Source: JBDRGC01 sp043818215 (GTDB lineage Bacteria; Chloroflexota; Anaerolineae; Anaerolineales; UBA11858). From it: 20,205 nt of DNA. The notes under the pieces are model-generated. The model saw only the letters and a list, made by a program, of their open reading frames with translations. It had not been told where the DNA came from and searched no databases. The stretch spans positions 1-20,205 of the forward strand of contig JBDRGC010000027.1 of assembly GCA_043818215.1 (NCBI GenBank), written 5' to 3'. Made by a program: the position numbers and the translations under genes. Within the stretch, counting starts at the first letter, position 1; each line of letters opens with the position of its first letter. Of this stretch, positions 6,326-13,339 are shown in pieces.

Positions 6326-8395
6326 ATGACTTTCCAGAATTTCGATATCCTTCTCATAGATCCGGCGGCGGCACGGGTGATCACCTCGCCCAGTGACGAA
6401 ACGACCGCGCCCCGTGCCCTGAAGCTGGATGTCGATGAATTGGCGGCCCGCTATCGGCAACTGCTGGCGCACCCCAAATTGGAAAAGGCGAATTTGATCG
6501 AGTTGGGGAAGGAATTGTTCGACGCGCTTGTCAGCGGCTCTATTGCCCGGCTGTTCTATAAAAGCATCGGCGCACTCGAAGATGAAGATGCGGGACTCCG
6601 CCTGCGGCTGTGCATCGAATCGCCTGCCTTGATGCGCCTGCCCTGGGAGTTGATGTACAGTCAGGATGATGGGGGATTTCTATCGACTAGCAAAAGGTTT
6701 TCGCTATCTCGCTATCTGCCGGTTCCCCATCCAGTGGAGCCTACTCAGGTTGGATTGCCGCTGCGCATTTTGGTGGTGATCAGTTCTCCGTCGAATCTTC
6801 CGCGGTTGGATTTTCGACACGAGTGCCGGATTCTCGAAGACGCGCTCGCCAAACTGGTTTCCACCCGCGGCGTAGATTTGATTTTCGAGCAGGATGCCCG
6901 GCGCGAATATTTGCTGACCCGGCTTCAGCAGGAGAAGTTTCACGTTTTGCATTTTGTCGGACATGGAGGGTGGGTCGCTGATCGGGGAGCGGTGGCCCTC
7001 ATCAAGGAAGATGGTCAGGCCGATTTGGTGGACGCGGAGACTTTCGCGGGTATTCTCTCGGCCAGCATGACTCTGCGGTTGGTGATTCTCAATGCCTGCC
7101 AAACAGCCCATGAAGAGGCCAAAAGCGGATTTGCGGGAGTGGGCAGCCAGTTGATAGCGCAAGGCATCCCGGCCGTGATTGCCATGCGGGATGCTATTCA
7201 AGATAAAGCTGCTATTGCCTTTGCCAAACATTTATACGGCAACCTGGCGGGTGGTGCATCTATCGATATCGCTCTGACTCACACCCGCCAACAACTGCAC
7301 CTCAACCAGGGCGATCACCCCGCCGCCTTTGGGATTCCCGCGCTGTACCTGCACGCACCCGACGGGAATCTTTTTTGCGTTGTCAGCTCGCGCAAGAAAC
7401 GCCTGGTAGGCGTGGCCCAACAAATTGCCCGTCTGAACGAAACCTGCGATGCCCTGACTGAGTGGAAAGAACTTCATGATATTTTACAAAGGCTAAGTAA
7501 ACCGATAGAATCAGTCTATCGAATAGCAGCCAACCCCGAGGGAGCCGCCCTCATCTCATGGGTTTTAGCTCCGTTTCACCAAGACCTCGATAGCCATCTG
7601 ATTCCCTTTGCCTCGAAACGCATACGTTTCATCGGGCGCCGCTACCAGATAACGAATGAGGGACTCAGCGGCGAGGAATGGGCTGTCCGCACCATCCAGC
7701 TTTCGGCAGATGTGGACAAAGCCATTTCAGCGGTGGATGCTGCCGGAATCCGGGGCAAAGCCGGCGAGTTGCGCACGCTGATCTTCAAATATATGAGTGT
7801 CTGTAACCGGCAGATGGTTGACTTGTTAGCACAATCGACCCGCTTGTACGTTGAGGCCAAAGATATTTTGGATACGGTTAAACAAGAAGAAACAAGATTA
7901 AAGTACACCACCTTGAACTGGACCGCCATCGAGTCAGATTTGCTAGATTTGGAGGCTTGCAGCAATCGGATTGCAGAGTGGCTTTGCTTTCATGATTTGT
8001 TCGATGGCCTCCATATCGAATGTGCCAGGTTCTACTCACAAGCGCTGTTGGAGAAATCTGTCGATCCGATTGCCAAATCCTGGGTCGAGTTAAGAGACAC
8101 TCTGATTGTGGGTTTTCTAAAGCAGGCCAAAGCAATCTCACTTATCGGCGAGGCATACATCGAGCATTCTGACGGGGGAGTGAGCGGCGAAGCGTGGATC
8201 ATAGATATTAAGCGCAAGAGCGATCAACTCACCGCCAATATCGGTGAAAGGAATATTGTGCTTACTCAAGAATCCATTGCTAACTTGAACAAACTCGTCG
8301 CACAGCAATATTCGCAAATAGATATGAGTATCAAAGATGAAATTAAAGGTTTTACGAAGTGCAGTGTTGCACTTCACGCGAGGGTAACAGCATGA
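6326..8395 (+). CDS. CHAT domain caspase-like protease with duplicated helical C-terminal module
   Basis: This 689-residue cytosolic protein begins with a domain (about 1-140) containing ALMRLPWELMY, common just before CHAT domains. The CHAT peptidase core spans about 145-350: LRILVVISSP, HVLHFVGHGG with catalytic His213, LRLVILNACQTA with catalytic Cys258, then GVGSQLIAQGIPAVIAM and HPAAFGIPALYLH. CHAT enzymes are clan CD cysteine proteases related to caspases and separase. The C-terminal half is helical and holds two related copies, about 365-490 and 528-655: each has an EW...HD....L motif and later an SGE-x-W motif. There is no signal peptide or membrane helix. Its TGA overlaps the next gene's ATG (ATGA), so the two are almost surely one operon. 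No clear Shine-Dalgarno precedes 6326; the palindromic element lies directly upstream. Confidence 0.9.
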   Translation: MTFQNFDILLIDPAAARVITSPSDETTAPRALKLDVDELAARYRQLLAHPKLEKANLIELGKELFDALVSGSIARLFYKSIGALEDEDAGLRLRLCIESPALMRLPWELMYSQDDGGFLSTSKRFSLSRYLPVPHPVEPTQVGLPLRILVVISSPSNLPRLDFRHECRILEDALAKLVSTRGVDLIFEQDARREYLLTRLQQEKFHVLHFVGHGGWVADRGAVALIKEDGQADLVDAETFAGILSASMTLRLVILNACQTAHEEAKSGFAGVGSQLIAQGIPAVIAMRDAIQDKAAIAFAKHLYGNLAGGASIDIALTHTRQQLHLNQGDHPAAFGIPALYLHAPDGNLFCVVSSRKKRLVGVAQQIARLNETCDALTEWKELHDILQRLSKPIESVYRIAANPEGAALISWVLAPFHQDLDSHLIPFASKRIRFIGRRYQITNEGLSGEEWAVRTIQLSADVDKAISAVDAAGIRGKAGELRTLIFKYMSVCNRQMVDLLAQSTRLYVEAKDILDTVKQEETRLKYTTLNWTAIESDLLDLEACSNRIAEWLCFHDLFDGLHIECARFYSQALLEKSVDPIAKSWVELRDTLIVGFLKQAKAISLIGEAYIEHSDGGVSGEAWIIDIKRKSDQLTANIGERNIVLTQESIANLNKLVAQQYSQIDMSIKDEIKGFTKCSVALHARVTA
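8356..8375 (+). promoter_or_regulatory. Hairpin at the CHAT / propeller gene junction
   Basis: GAAGTGCA (8356-8363) pairs perfectly with TGCACTTC (8368-8375) around a GTGT loop. It lies inside the last codons of the CHAT gene and ends 4 bases before the GAGGG ribosome binding site (8380-8384) of the next gene. In mRNA it could modulate coupled translation. The structure is seen; the role is inferred. Confidence 0.5.
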
Positions 8396-10302
8396 CAAAT
8401 CTAAGTATCGATGACATCAAATCCAAACATGCAGATCTGAGCAAAAGAGCTTATCAGGGCAAGCCATCAAAGGCGATTGTGCCAGATGTCAAAGTTTTCA
8501 TCTCAGAAATCCGAGAAGCAGGAGCCGATATTCCTCCCGGCAACAAACGCGAACTCTTGCGTTCCATGGGGGATGCCTGGGGCAATTATATATTTCGAGA
8601 GACCGGCGTCTTTCCGCCCACTGATTTGAAACCTTACGAGGGGCCTTTGCCGAACCTGCTGACCCTGCCCTCGTGGGTAGCAGCTATTTCGAGACCGGTT
8701 TGGATTCTTATTCTGGCAGGCGCCCTCCTGGCGGTGATTGTTGCCTCCTCGTGGATCAGTTCATCTGTTAGCAAACGAAACCAGCAAGCGACTCAAATCG
8801 CAGTGGACAATGCCCGCAACACCGAGGTAGCCCTGGCTGTCGCTCAAACAGAGCAGGCTCCGGATCAGGCTCCGCTGAATTCCACCCCCACATCAATCGG
8901 GATGCCCACACTAAGTCCTTCGCCCACGCCCACTCCAACCTTCACCCCTACGCCCACCGAGACCCTTGCACCTGATGAAACCCCTGCTTCTTTGCCGACC
9001 ACCGAATCCGTTGGTGTCATAGTCCAATTGACCAGCCTGCAAGACGGCGATTCGGTCATCCCCAAAATGAGTATCAGCGGAACCTACGAAAATCTCCAGC
9101 CAGGATGGTCGATTCATGTTTTATTGGAGCCGCTATCGGAGGCCGGTAAATTCTATCCGCAAGAAGAGTCCTGGGTGGTCGCCGAAGATGCCATCAAAGG
9201 CGAATGGACCCTCGATGTCGCCTTTCAAATAGGTGCCGATCTGGCAGCCAACGAGCGCTACAATATTAGCGTAGTTGCAGTGCAAGATGACCGCGCCCGT
9301 GCCGTGCTGAACGCAGCTGTTGAGAAAGGGTTAGACAAACTCCCATCGGGGGTGATTCCCTTCCCCAGAATTACCACTGTCACCCGAAACGCGTATACCT
9401 GGATCAACGAAGTGCGCCTGGTCTATTCCTCGTATCTGAAAGAGACCAACAATTCAGAAATCCTGACAGCCAGCCTGGACGGGACAGATATCCAGCGCAT
9501 TCCCAACCCCAGTGGAATCATGAGTTTGCACCCCAATATATCTCCCTCCGGCGAGCGAATCGTTTATGTCGGGCAAGAGCGTACCAGTGATGGCAAAATG
9601 CTGTACTTGCTTGGGATCATGGACAGCAATGGCGAGAATCGAAAGGTCATCGCCAAGCAGTCTGGAGCCATCGAGCACCCGGTCTGGTCACCGGATGGAA
9701 ACTATATCGCTTACACTGCGGTTGTTTCTTCACTCAACCTCGCATCCCAGCAAAACCCTGTTTGGAATATCTTCTTGTACGATGTAGAAATGGGAACGCA
9801 TTATCAACTGACCAAAGGGACTCCATCTGACCGCGGCCCGGCCTGGATGCCTGAAGGGGACAAGCTGGTCTTCAGTTCTCGGTCTGCGACCACGAACTCA
9901 CTGGCGATCTTCACTGTGGACATTGAAACGGGTGAAATCCAACTCCTTTTGGACATGGCCCTTTTGGAAGAGACACATCCTGCCGTCTCGCCCGATGGCA
10001 AGATGATCGCCTACTCCGCTTCCTCATCACCAGAAGATAATGGGGATATCTACGTATTCGAATTGGCTACAACGAAGATAACCCAGTTGACGGGGCTAAA
10101 AGGCGATGACGGCCTGGACCAATCCCCCGTCTGGTATCCTGACGGGGAAACGATTTACTTCGTGTCTTTCCGGGTAAGGGGAGCGCCAAATATTTGGGCT
10201 ATCAATATCGATGGTTCTGATTTGCGGCAAATCACTTTTGGAGATTCGGATTCTAGCCCTGATCTTGGCAGCCTGAATGCTTACTGGCTCATCGAGCCAT
10301 AG
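8392..10302 (+). CDS. Single-pass membrane protein: cytosolic N-domain, Thr-Pro stalk, extracellular TolB/PD40-like beta-propeller
   Basis: The 636-residue frame starts at the ATG of the ATGA overlap, with GAGGG 7 bases upstream. Residues 1-100 form a small, probably helical cytosolic domain containing ELLRSMGDAWGNYIF and TGVFPPTDLKPYEG. A membrane helix spans about 103-120 (PVWILILAGALLAVIVAS). A Gln/Thr/Pro-rich stalk follows at 130-205 (PTPTPTFTPTPTETLAP), then a beta-rich domain of about 205-310. Residues 340-636 are a propeller with PD40-type blades at 380, 429, 482, 529 and 578 (HPVWSPDGNYIAYT, HPAVSPDGKMIAYS and similar). Absence of a cleaved signal and the position of the stalk suggest N-in/C-out topology. 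Such propellers bind proteins or ligands. As second gene of the CHAT operon it is a candidate sensor, anchor or substrate of the protease; this is inference. Confidence 0.88.
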   Translation: MTNLSIDDIKSKHADLSKRAYQGKPSKAIVPDVKVFISEIREAGADIPPGNKRELLRSMGDAWGNYIFRETGVFPPTDLKPYEGPLPNLLTLPSWVAAISRPVWILILAGALLAVIVASSWISSSVSKRNQQATQIAVDNARNTEVALAVAQTEQAPDQAPLNSTPTSIGMPTLSPSPTPTPTFTPTPTETLAPDETPASLPTTESVGVIVQLTSLQDGDSVIPKMSISGTYENLQPGWSIHVLLEPLSEAGKFYPQEESWVVAEDAIKGEWTLDVAFQIGADLAANERYNISVVAVQDDRARAVLNAAVEKGLDKLPSGVIPFPRITTVTRNAYTWINEVRLVYSSYLKETNNSEILTASLDGTDIQRIPNPSGIMSLHPNISPSGERIVYVGQERTSDGKMLYLLGIMDSNGENRKVIAKQSGAIEHPVWSPDGNYIAYTAVVSSLNLASQQNPVWNIFLYDVEMGTHYQLTKGTPSDRGPAWMPEGDKLVFSSRSATTNSLAIFTVDIETGEIQLLLDMALLEETHPAVSPDGKMIAYSASSSPEDNGDIYVFELATTKITQLTGLKGDDGLDQSPVWYPDGETIYFVSFRVRGAPNIWAINIDGSDLRQITFGDSDSSPDLGSLNAYWLIEP

Positions 10303-10309
10303 CCGGTTC

Positions 10310-10391
10310 GTAGTAGCGCACGGTAGTGCGCTGGACACTCTCGTGTCCTACTACAAACGGACCGGACACTCTCGCATTCTACTACAAACGG
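10310..10391 (+). repeat. Three-way-junction palindrome plus a partial direct copy
   Basis: An outer stem GTAGTA (10310-10315) with TACTAC (10349-10354) encloses two perfect 6-bp hairpins, GCGCAC-ggta-GTGCGC (10316-10331) and GGACAC-tctc-GTGTCC (10333-10348), with one base between them. A decayed copy of the second half repeats at 10364-10391, 31 bases on. It begins 8 bases after the propeller gene's stop. No T-run follows, so it is not a classical terminator; it could protect or process the mRNA 3' end, or be a REP-like element. Confidence 0.75.
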
Positions 10392-10406
10392 AGGTACACG
10401 TGAGAC

Positions 10407-10553
10407 GTGACGCAGTCCCCGAAGCGCAGCGGAGTGGGAAACGTGAAAACGTGATAATAGATCATGCATCATGCCTCACGCCTCATACCTCACGCCTCAC
10501 ACCTCATACCTCACGCCTCACGCCTCATGCCTCATGCCTCACGCCTCATGCAT
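10407..10553 (+). repeat. Composite dispersed repeat: 33-bp core plus 13-unit heptamer array
   Basis: The core at 10407-10439 starts GTGACGCAGTCCCC and ends CGGAGTGGGA; it recurs at 15972-16004 with one difference. Short ACGTGA-type units flank it. ATAATAGATC (10454-10463) then leads into thirteen exact 7-base units without a gap (10463-10553), consensus CAYRCCT: CATGCCT, CACGCCT, CATACCT, CACACCT, ending CATGCAT. The array stops 4 bases before the AAGGAG ribosome binding site (10558-10563) of the phosphatase gene, so length change would alter only its leader. Frames across it are by-products. Confidence 0.85.
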
Positions 10554-10569
10554 TAAAAAGGAGACCCCC

Positions 10570-12021
10570 ATGTCTGAACTAATTCTTGGCCCCATCGTCG
10601 GTGGACTCACCGGCACCCAAACGTATATCTGGGGGCGGACAGATGGCCCCGCTACGCTCCACGCCTGGATGGGACATCAGCCCGACTTGAGCGATGCTGA
10701 ACTCAAGGGTACATCGCCCCTCACACTCGATTCCGGTTATACCGGGGTTGTGGTCGTCGCAGGTCTCACCCCCGCAACTCATTATCACTACGCAGTCACC
10801 CTGAACGATGCCCCGCCTCCCCCGGCCGAAGCACCATACCCCGAATTCGCCACCTTCCCCTCGGAGGGAGTCAGGCAGTCTTTCTCTTTTGTCTTCGGTT
10901 CCTGCTTTTGTCCCGAGGATGAAAATGGCGGGGAAATTTTCTACCGAATCGAGTCCCTGCGTCAAAGACGGGCCGCCGACCCAAAGCGGTCACTGCGTTT
11001 CATGCTCTTGATCGGTGATCAAATTTACGCCGATGATTTCAAGCACAACGGTTTGGGCAACAAGGGGGCTGTCACCCTTCAGAATTACCGCGACGTCTAC
11101 CAATACACCTGGTCTCGGCCTCCGTTTCGACGCTTGCTGACGAACATGCCGGCTTTCATGACTCTCGATGACCACGAAGTAGATGACGATTGGACCTGGA
11201 TTGACTTCGAGCGTACCCGGCCAATCATTCCCTGGTGGGATCGACTCGCCCGCTGGTGGAATAAGCGGCCCGAAGAAGAGTACCGCATATCCAAAGGCCG
11301 GGTTCAAGATGCCTTGAAAGCCTATTGGGAACATCAGGGCATGCACGCCCGCGGCTATGTAGACCTGCTGGCCTTCGATCCCGAACGGGGGCGCAACGAG
11401 ATGAAACCGGGGGACGAAACATCGTATGCTTATGCGTTCGATTATGGCGCCGCGGCTTTCTTCGTCCTGGATACGCGTACCCGGCGAGTCAAGAAAAACT
11501 GGCGGCAGCGAACCATGCTCGGTGAGGGGCAATGGGAGGCCCTGGAAAAGTGGCTGTTGGAAACCAAAGATACCCATCCCGTTAAATTCATTATCACTTC
11601 CTGCGCGCTGCTTTTTCAGATGTGGGCCGACATTCCCAAAGACCGCTGGACAGGGTTTCAGGAGGAACGCCAGCGGCTGCTGGGTTTCCTGGCTGCGAAT
11701 GGAATTGAGGGTGTGCATCTGTTAACCGGGGATTTGCACTCTGCCCACGCGGTCAGTGCCAATCTGCGCGGCCCTGGTGGCCGCGCTATTCCCCTGTGGG
11801 AATTCTGCTCATCTCCCTTCGAGCAGATACCTAATTGGCTGGCAAAATATACGTATTGGCCTGTGCGCTCTAAGTCGATAAGGGATCAACGGCTTCACTT
11901 TGTTTGCGCGGAGCATAATTTTGGCGTAGTGAGCGTAGAGTTTAGCGGCGACGGAAAGCCAAAGGTCAGCTTCGAACTACACCAGGGGAACGGAGAGCCG
12001 CCTATCAATTTGCAAGGTTGA
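10570..12021 (+). CDS. PhoD-like metallophosphatase (alkaline phosphatase D family), cytoplasmic form
   Basis: The start at 10570 is fixed by AAGGAG (10558-10563) 6 bases upstream; longer frames run only through heptamer DNA. The 483-residue protein has a beta-rich N-terminal domain (about 1-100, FN3-like, with the PATHYHYAV strand typical of PhoD). The metallophosphatase domain follows: FVFGSC (107-112), LLIGDQIYADD (146-156), MTLDDHEVDDDW (197-208), FFVLDTR (297-303) and HLLTGDLHSAHA (383-394). These Asp, Asn and His residues form the di-metal site that hydrolyses phosphate mono- or diesters in this family. Classical PhoD is exported by a Tat signal; none is present here, so it should be cytosolic. 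Substrate unknown. It appears monocistronic; a group II intron relic lies just after the stop. Confidence 0.88.
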   Translation: MSELILGPIVGGLTGTQTYIWGRTDGPATLHAWMGHQPDLSDAELKGTSPLTLDSGYTGVVVVAGLTPATHYHYAVTLNDAPPPPAEAPYPEFATFPSEGVRQSFSFVFGSCFCPEDENGGEIFYRIESLRQRRAADPKRSLRFMLLIGDQIYADDFKHNGLGNKGAVTLQNYRDVYQYTWSRPPFRRLLTNMPAFMTLDDHEVDDDWTWIDFERTRPIIPWWDRLARWWNKRPEEEYRISKGRVQDALKAYWEHQGMHARGYVDLLAFDPERGRNEMKPGDETSYAYAFDYGAAAFFVLDTRTRRVKKNWRQRTMLGEGQWEALEKWLLETKDTHPVKFIITSCALLFQMWADIPKDRWTGFQEERQRLLGFLAANGIEGVHLLTGDLHSAHAVSANLRGPGGRAIPLWEFCSSPFEQIPNWLAKYTYWPVRSKSIRDQRLHFVCAEHNFGVVSVEFSGDGKPKVSFELHQGNGEPPINLQG

Positions 12022-12028
12022 AAGAGAT

Positions 12029-12085
12029 AAGTTTCACGTCCGGTTCTTAGGGGGGAGAGGCGTAGGAATACTCCTTCCCTACCCG
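12029..12085 (+). pseudogene. Relic of the 3' end of a group II intron (domain V 3' strand and domain VI)
   Basis: AAGTTTCACGTCCGGTTCTT followed by a G-run, a short stem-loop region and CCTTCCCTACCC closely resembles, from memory, the end of bacterial group II introns: the 3' strand of domain V (CACGTCCGGTTC), then domain VI up to the 3' splice site. The partner strand of domain V (GAGCCGGA...), the upstream domains and any reverse transcriptase gene are missing. It starts 8 bases after the phosphatase stop codon. It must be inactive. The identification rests on recognition of about 55 bases, without a covariance-model test. Confidence 0.55.
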
Positions 12086-12124
12086 GTAGATGCATAAATC
12101 TATAGATATTCTGAGGAGAATAAA

Positions 12125-13012
12125 ATGAAACGCAAACTATCTATCTTGATCAATCTATTTATCATCTTCACTTTGATCATTCCGGCAGGCGGGTTAGCTG
12201 CTGGCAACTTAGGGAGCAAAGGGACAACGAATATCTATCTGCCCCTGGTTCTGAACAACTTGATGGGAGGCCCTTCATCTGGCGAAATGGTCACCATCCC
12301 CGCTGGCGAATTCCAGATGGGCTGCGACCCGGCACACAACGGCGGCTATTCGTGCTCCTCGTATGAGTTACCCCTGCACACCGTCTACCTGGACGCCTAC
12401 AACATCGACACCACCGAAGTCACCAACGCCCAATACGCGCAGTGCGTGGCTGCTGGTAGTTGCACAGCACCAGCGTCTAATTCTTCCTACACCCGCCGCC
12501 CATCCTACTATGACAACCCAACCTACGCCGATTACCCGGTGATCTACGTGGATTGGTACCAGGCAGATGCTTACTGCACCTGGGCCGGGAAGCGCCTGCC
12601 AACCGAAGCTGAATGGGAGAAAGCCGCCCGCGGCGCCAGTGATACGCGTACCTTCCCCTGGGGCGACCAATCCCCCGATTGCACATTGGCGAACTTTTAC
12701 AATAACGACCATTGCGTAGGCGACACTTCGCAGGTGGGCAGCTACCCCCTGGGAGCTAGTCCCTATGGCGCGCTGGATATGGCTGGCAATGTTTTGGAAT
12801 GGGTCAACGACTGGTATCTGTACAACTACTACGACACTTCTCCCTACAGCAACCCGGCCGGCCCAGATACCGGAACTGACAGGGTGCTGCGCGGCGGCGG
12901 TTGGGGCACCTGCTCCGGCAGCAGCCTGCGCGTGGCGGGCCGCAACTACGGCTACCCGCCGTCCCAGTACATCTACATCGGTTTTCGGTGTGCGGCCCTG
13001 CCAGGACAGTGA
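12125..13012 (+). CDS. Secreted SUMF1 / formylglycine-generating-enzyme-like domain protein
   Basis: AGGAG (12114-12118) lies 6 bases before the ATG. The 295-residue protein has a signal peptide (1-26, Lys-rich start, hydrophobic core, GGLAAG) and then NIYLPLVLNN at 36-45, a motif I associate with Chloroflexota exported proteins. The SUMF1 (C-type-lectin-like) fold spans 54-290: MVTIPAGEFQMGCDP, DTTEVTNAQYAQC, YVDWYQADAYCTWAGKRLPT, EAEWEKAARG, FPWGD, YGALDMAGNVLEWVNDW, RVLRGGGW and GFRCA. True formylglycine-generating enzymes use two cysteines spaced C-x4-C after RGGS(W/Y); here C263 is present but L268 replaces the second, so catalytic oxidation is unlikely and a binding role outside the cell is more plausible. 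No sulfatase gene is adjacent. Confidence 0.9.
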   Translation: MKRKLSILINLFIIFTLIIPAGGLAAGNLGSKGTTNIYLPLVLNNLMGGPSSGEMVTIPAGEFQMGCDPAHNGGYSCSSYELPLHTVYLDAYNIDTTEVTNAQYAQCVAAGSCTAPASNSSYTRRPSYYDNPTYADYPVIYVDWYQADAYCTWAGKRLPTEAEWEKAARGASDTRTFPWGDQSPDCTLANFYNNDHCVGDTSQVGSYPLGASPYGALDMAGNVLEWVNDWYLYNYYDTSPYSNPAGPDTGTDRVLRGGGWGTCSGSSLRVAGRNYGYPPSQYIYIGFRCAALPGQ

Positions 13013-13339
13013 CCTGCTGGGCTTCTGCGACCGAAGGGAGTCTGGGCTTCTGGTTTTTGCTTTTCACCTTCCCCGAAGGGGTCGAATTTTCTGGGATTCG
13101 AAAAGACCTGACAGGTTGTGTGAATTGACGGGACATTACCAAGTTGGTGAAACTTTCGCTTCATCCGCCTCTTCACTAACCGGGTCTCTGTACCCTACGG
13201 GCAGACTGTCACCGATTCTTAGCATCTTTTACGCCGTGTACGGGCACGGCGTCCGTGCAATCCGTGACATCGTGCCCGTAGGGTAAGTCAGTGCGCATCT
13301 GGCACTTCCCCAAGCCTCAAATGCAACCAGGTTGAACCA
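13013..13339. other. Intergenic region with a nested inverted repeat
   Basis: No credible gene lies here. CCCC-gaa-GGGG near 13076-13086 forms a short hairpin with TTTT some 5 bases later, at best a weak terminator for the SUMF1-like gene. The main structure is the inverted repeat at 13191-13285, listed separately. AGG about 7-9 bases before 13340 is the only ribosome-binding-site-like sequence for the next gene. Confidence 0.4.
13191..13285. repeat. Nested inverted repeat (95 bp), REP/MITE-like
   Basis: TACCCTACGGGCA (13191-13203) is exactly inverted at 13273-13285. Pairing resumes inwards after four mismatched bases (GTCAC-n-GATT). The centre holds a second perfect stem, ACGCCGTG (13231-13238) with CACGGCGT (13245-13252). 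I see no convincing flanking duplication. It stands 54 bases before the Wzz-like gene and could fold in its leader. Confidence 0.7.

Noticed and set aside
8359..8391. Upstream ATG at 8359 for the propeller protein
   Set aside because: It lies within the junction hairpin without a ribosome binding site, whereas 8392 has GAGGG and the ATGA overlap.
10310..10354. tRNA or tRNA-like RNA from the cloverleaf-like fold
   Set aside because: Only three 6-bp stems exist; there is no T-arm, anticodon arm of normal size or CCA context, and the total length is 45 bases.
10471..10569. N-terminal extension of the PhoD-like protein to position 10471
   Set aside because: It would be encoded by the heptamer array; a strong AAGGAG site supports the ATG at 10570.
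12101..12106. TATAGA as a -10 box for the SUMF1-like gene
   Set aside because: Initiation would fall on the Shine-Dalgarno itself and no -35 element is properly spaced.
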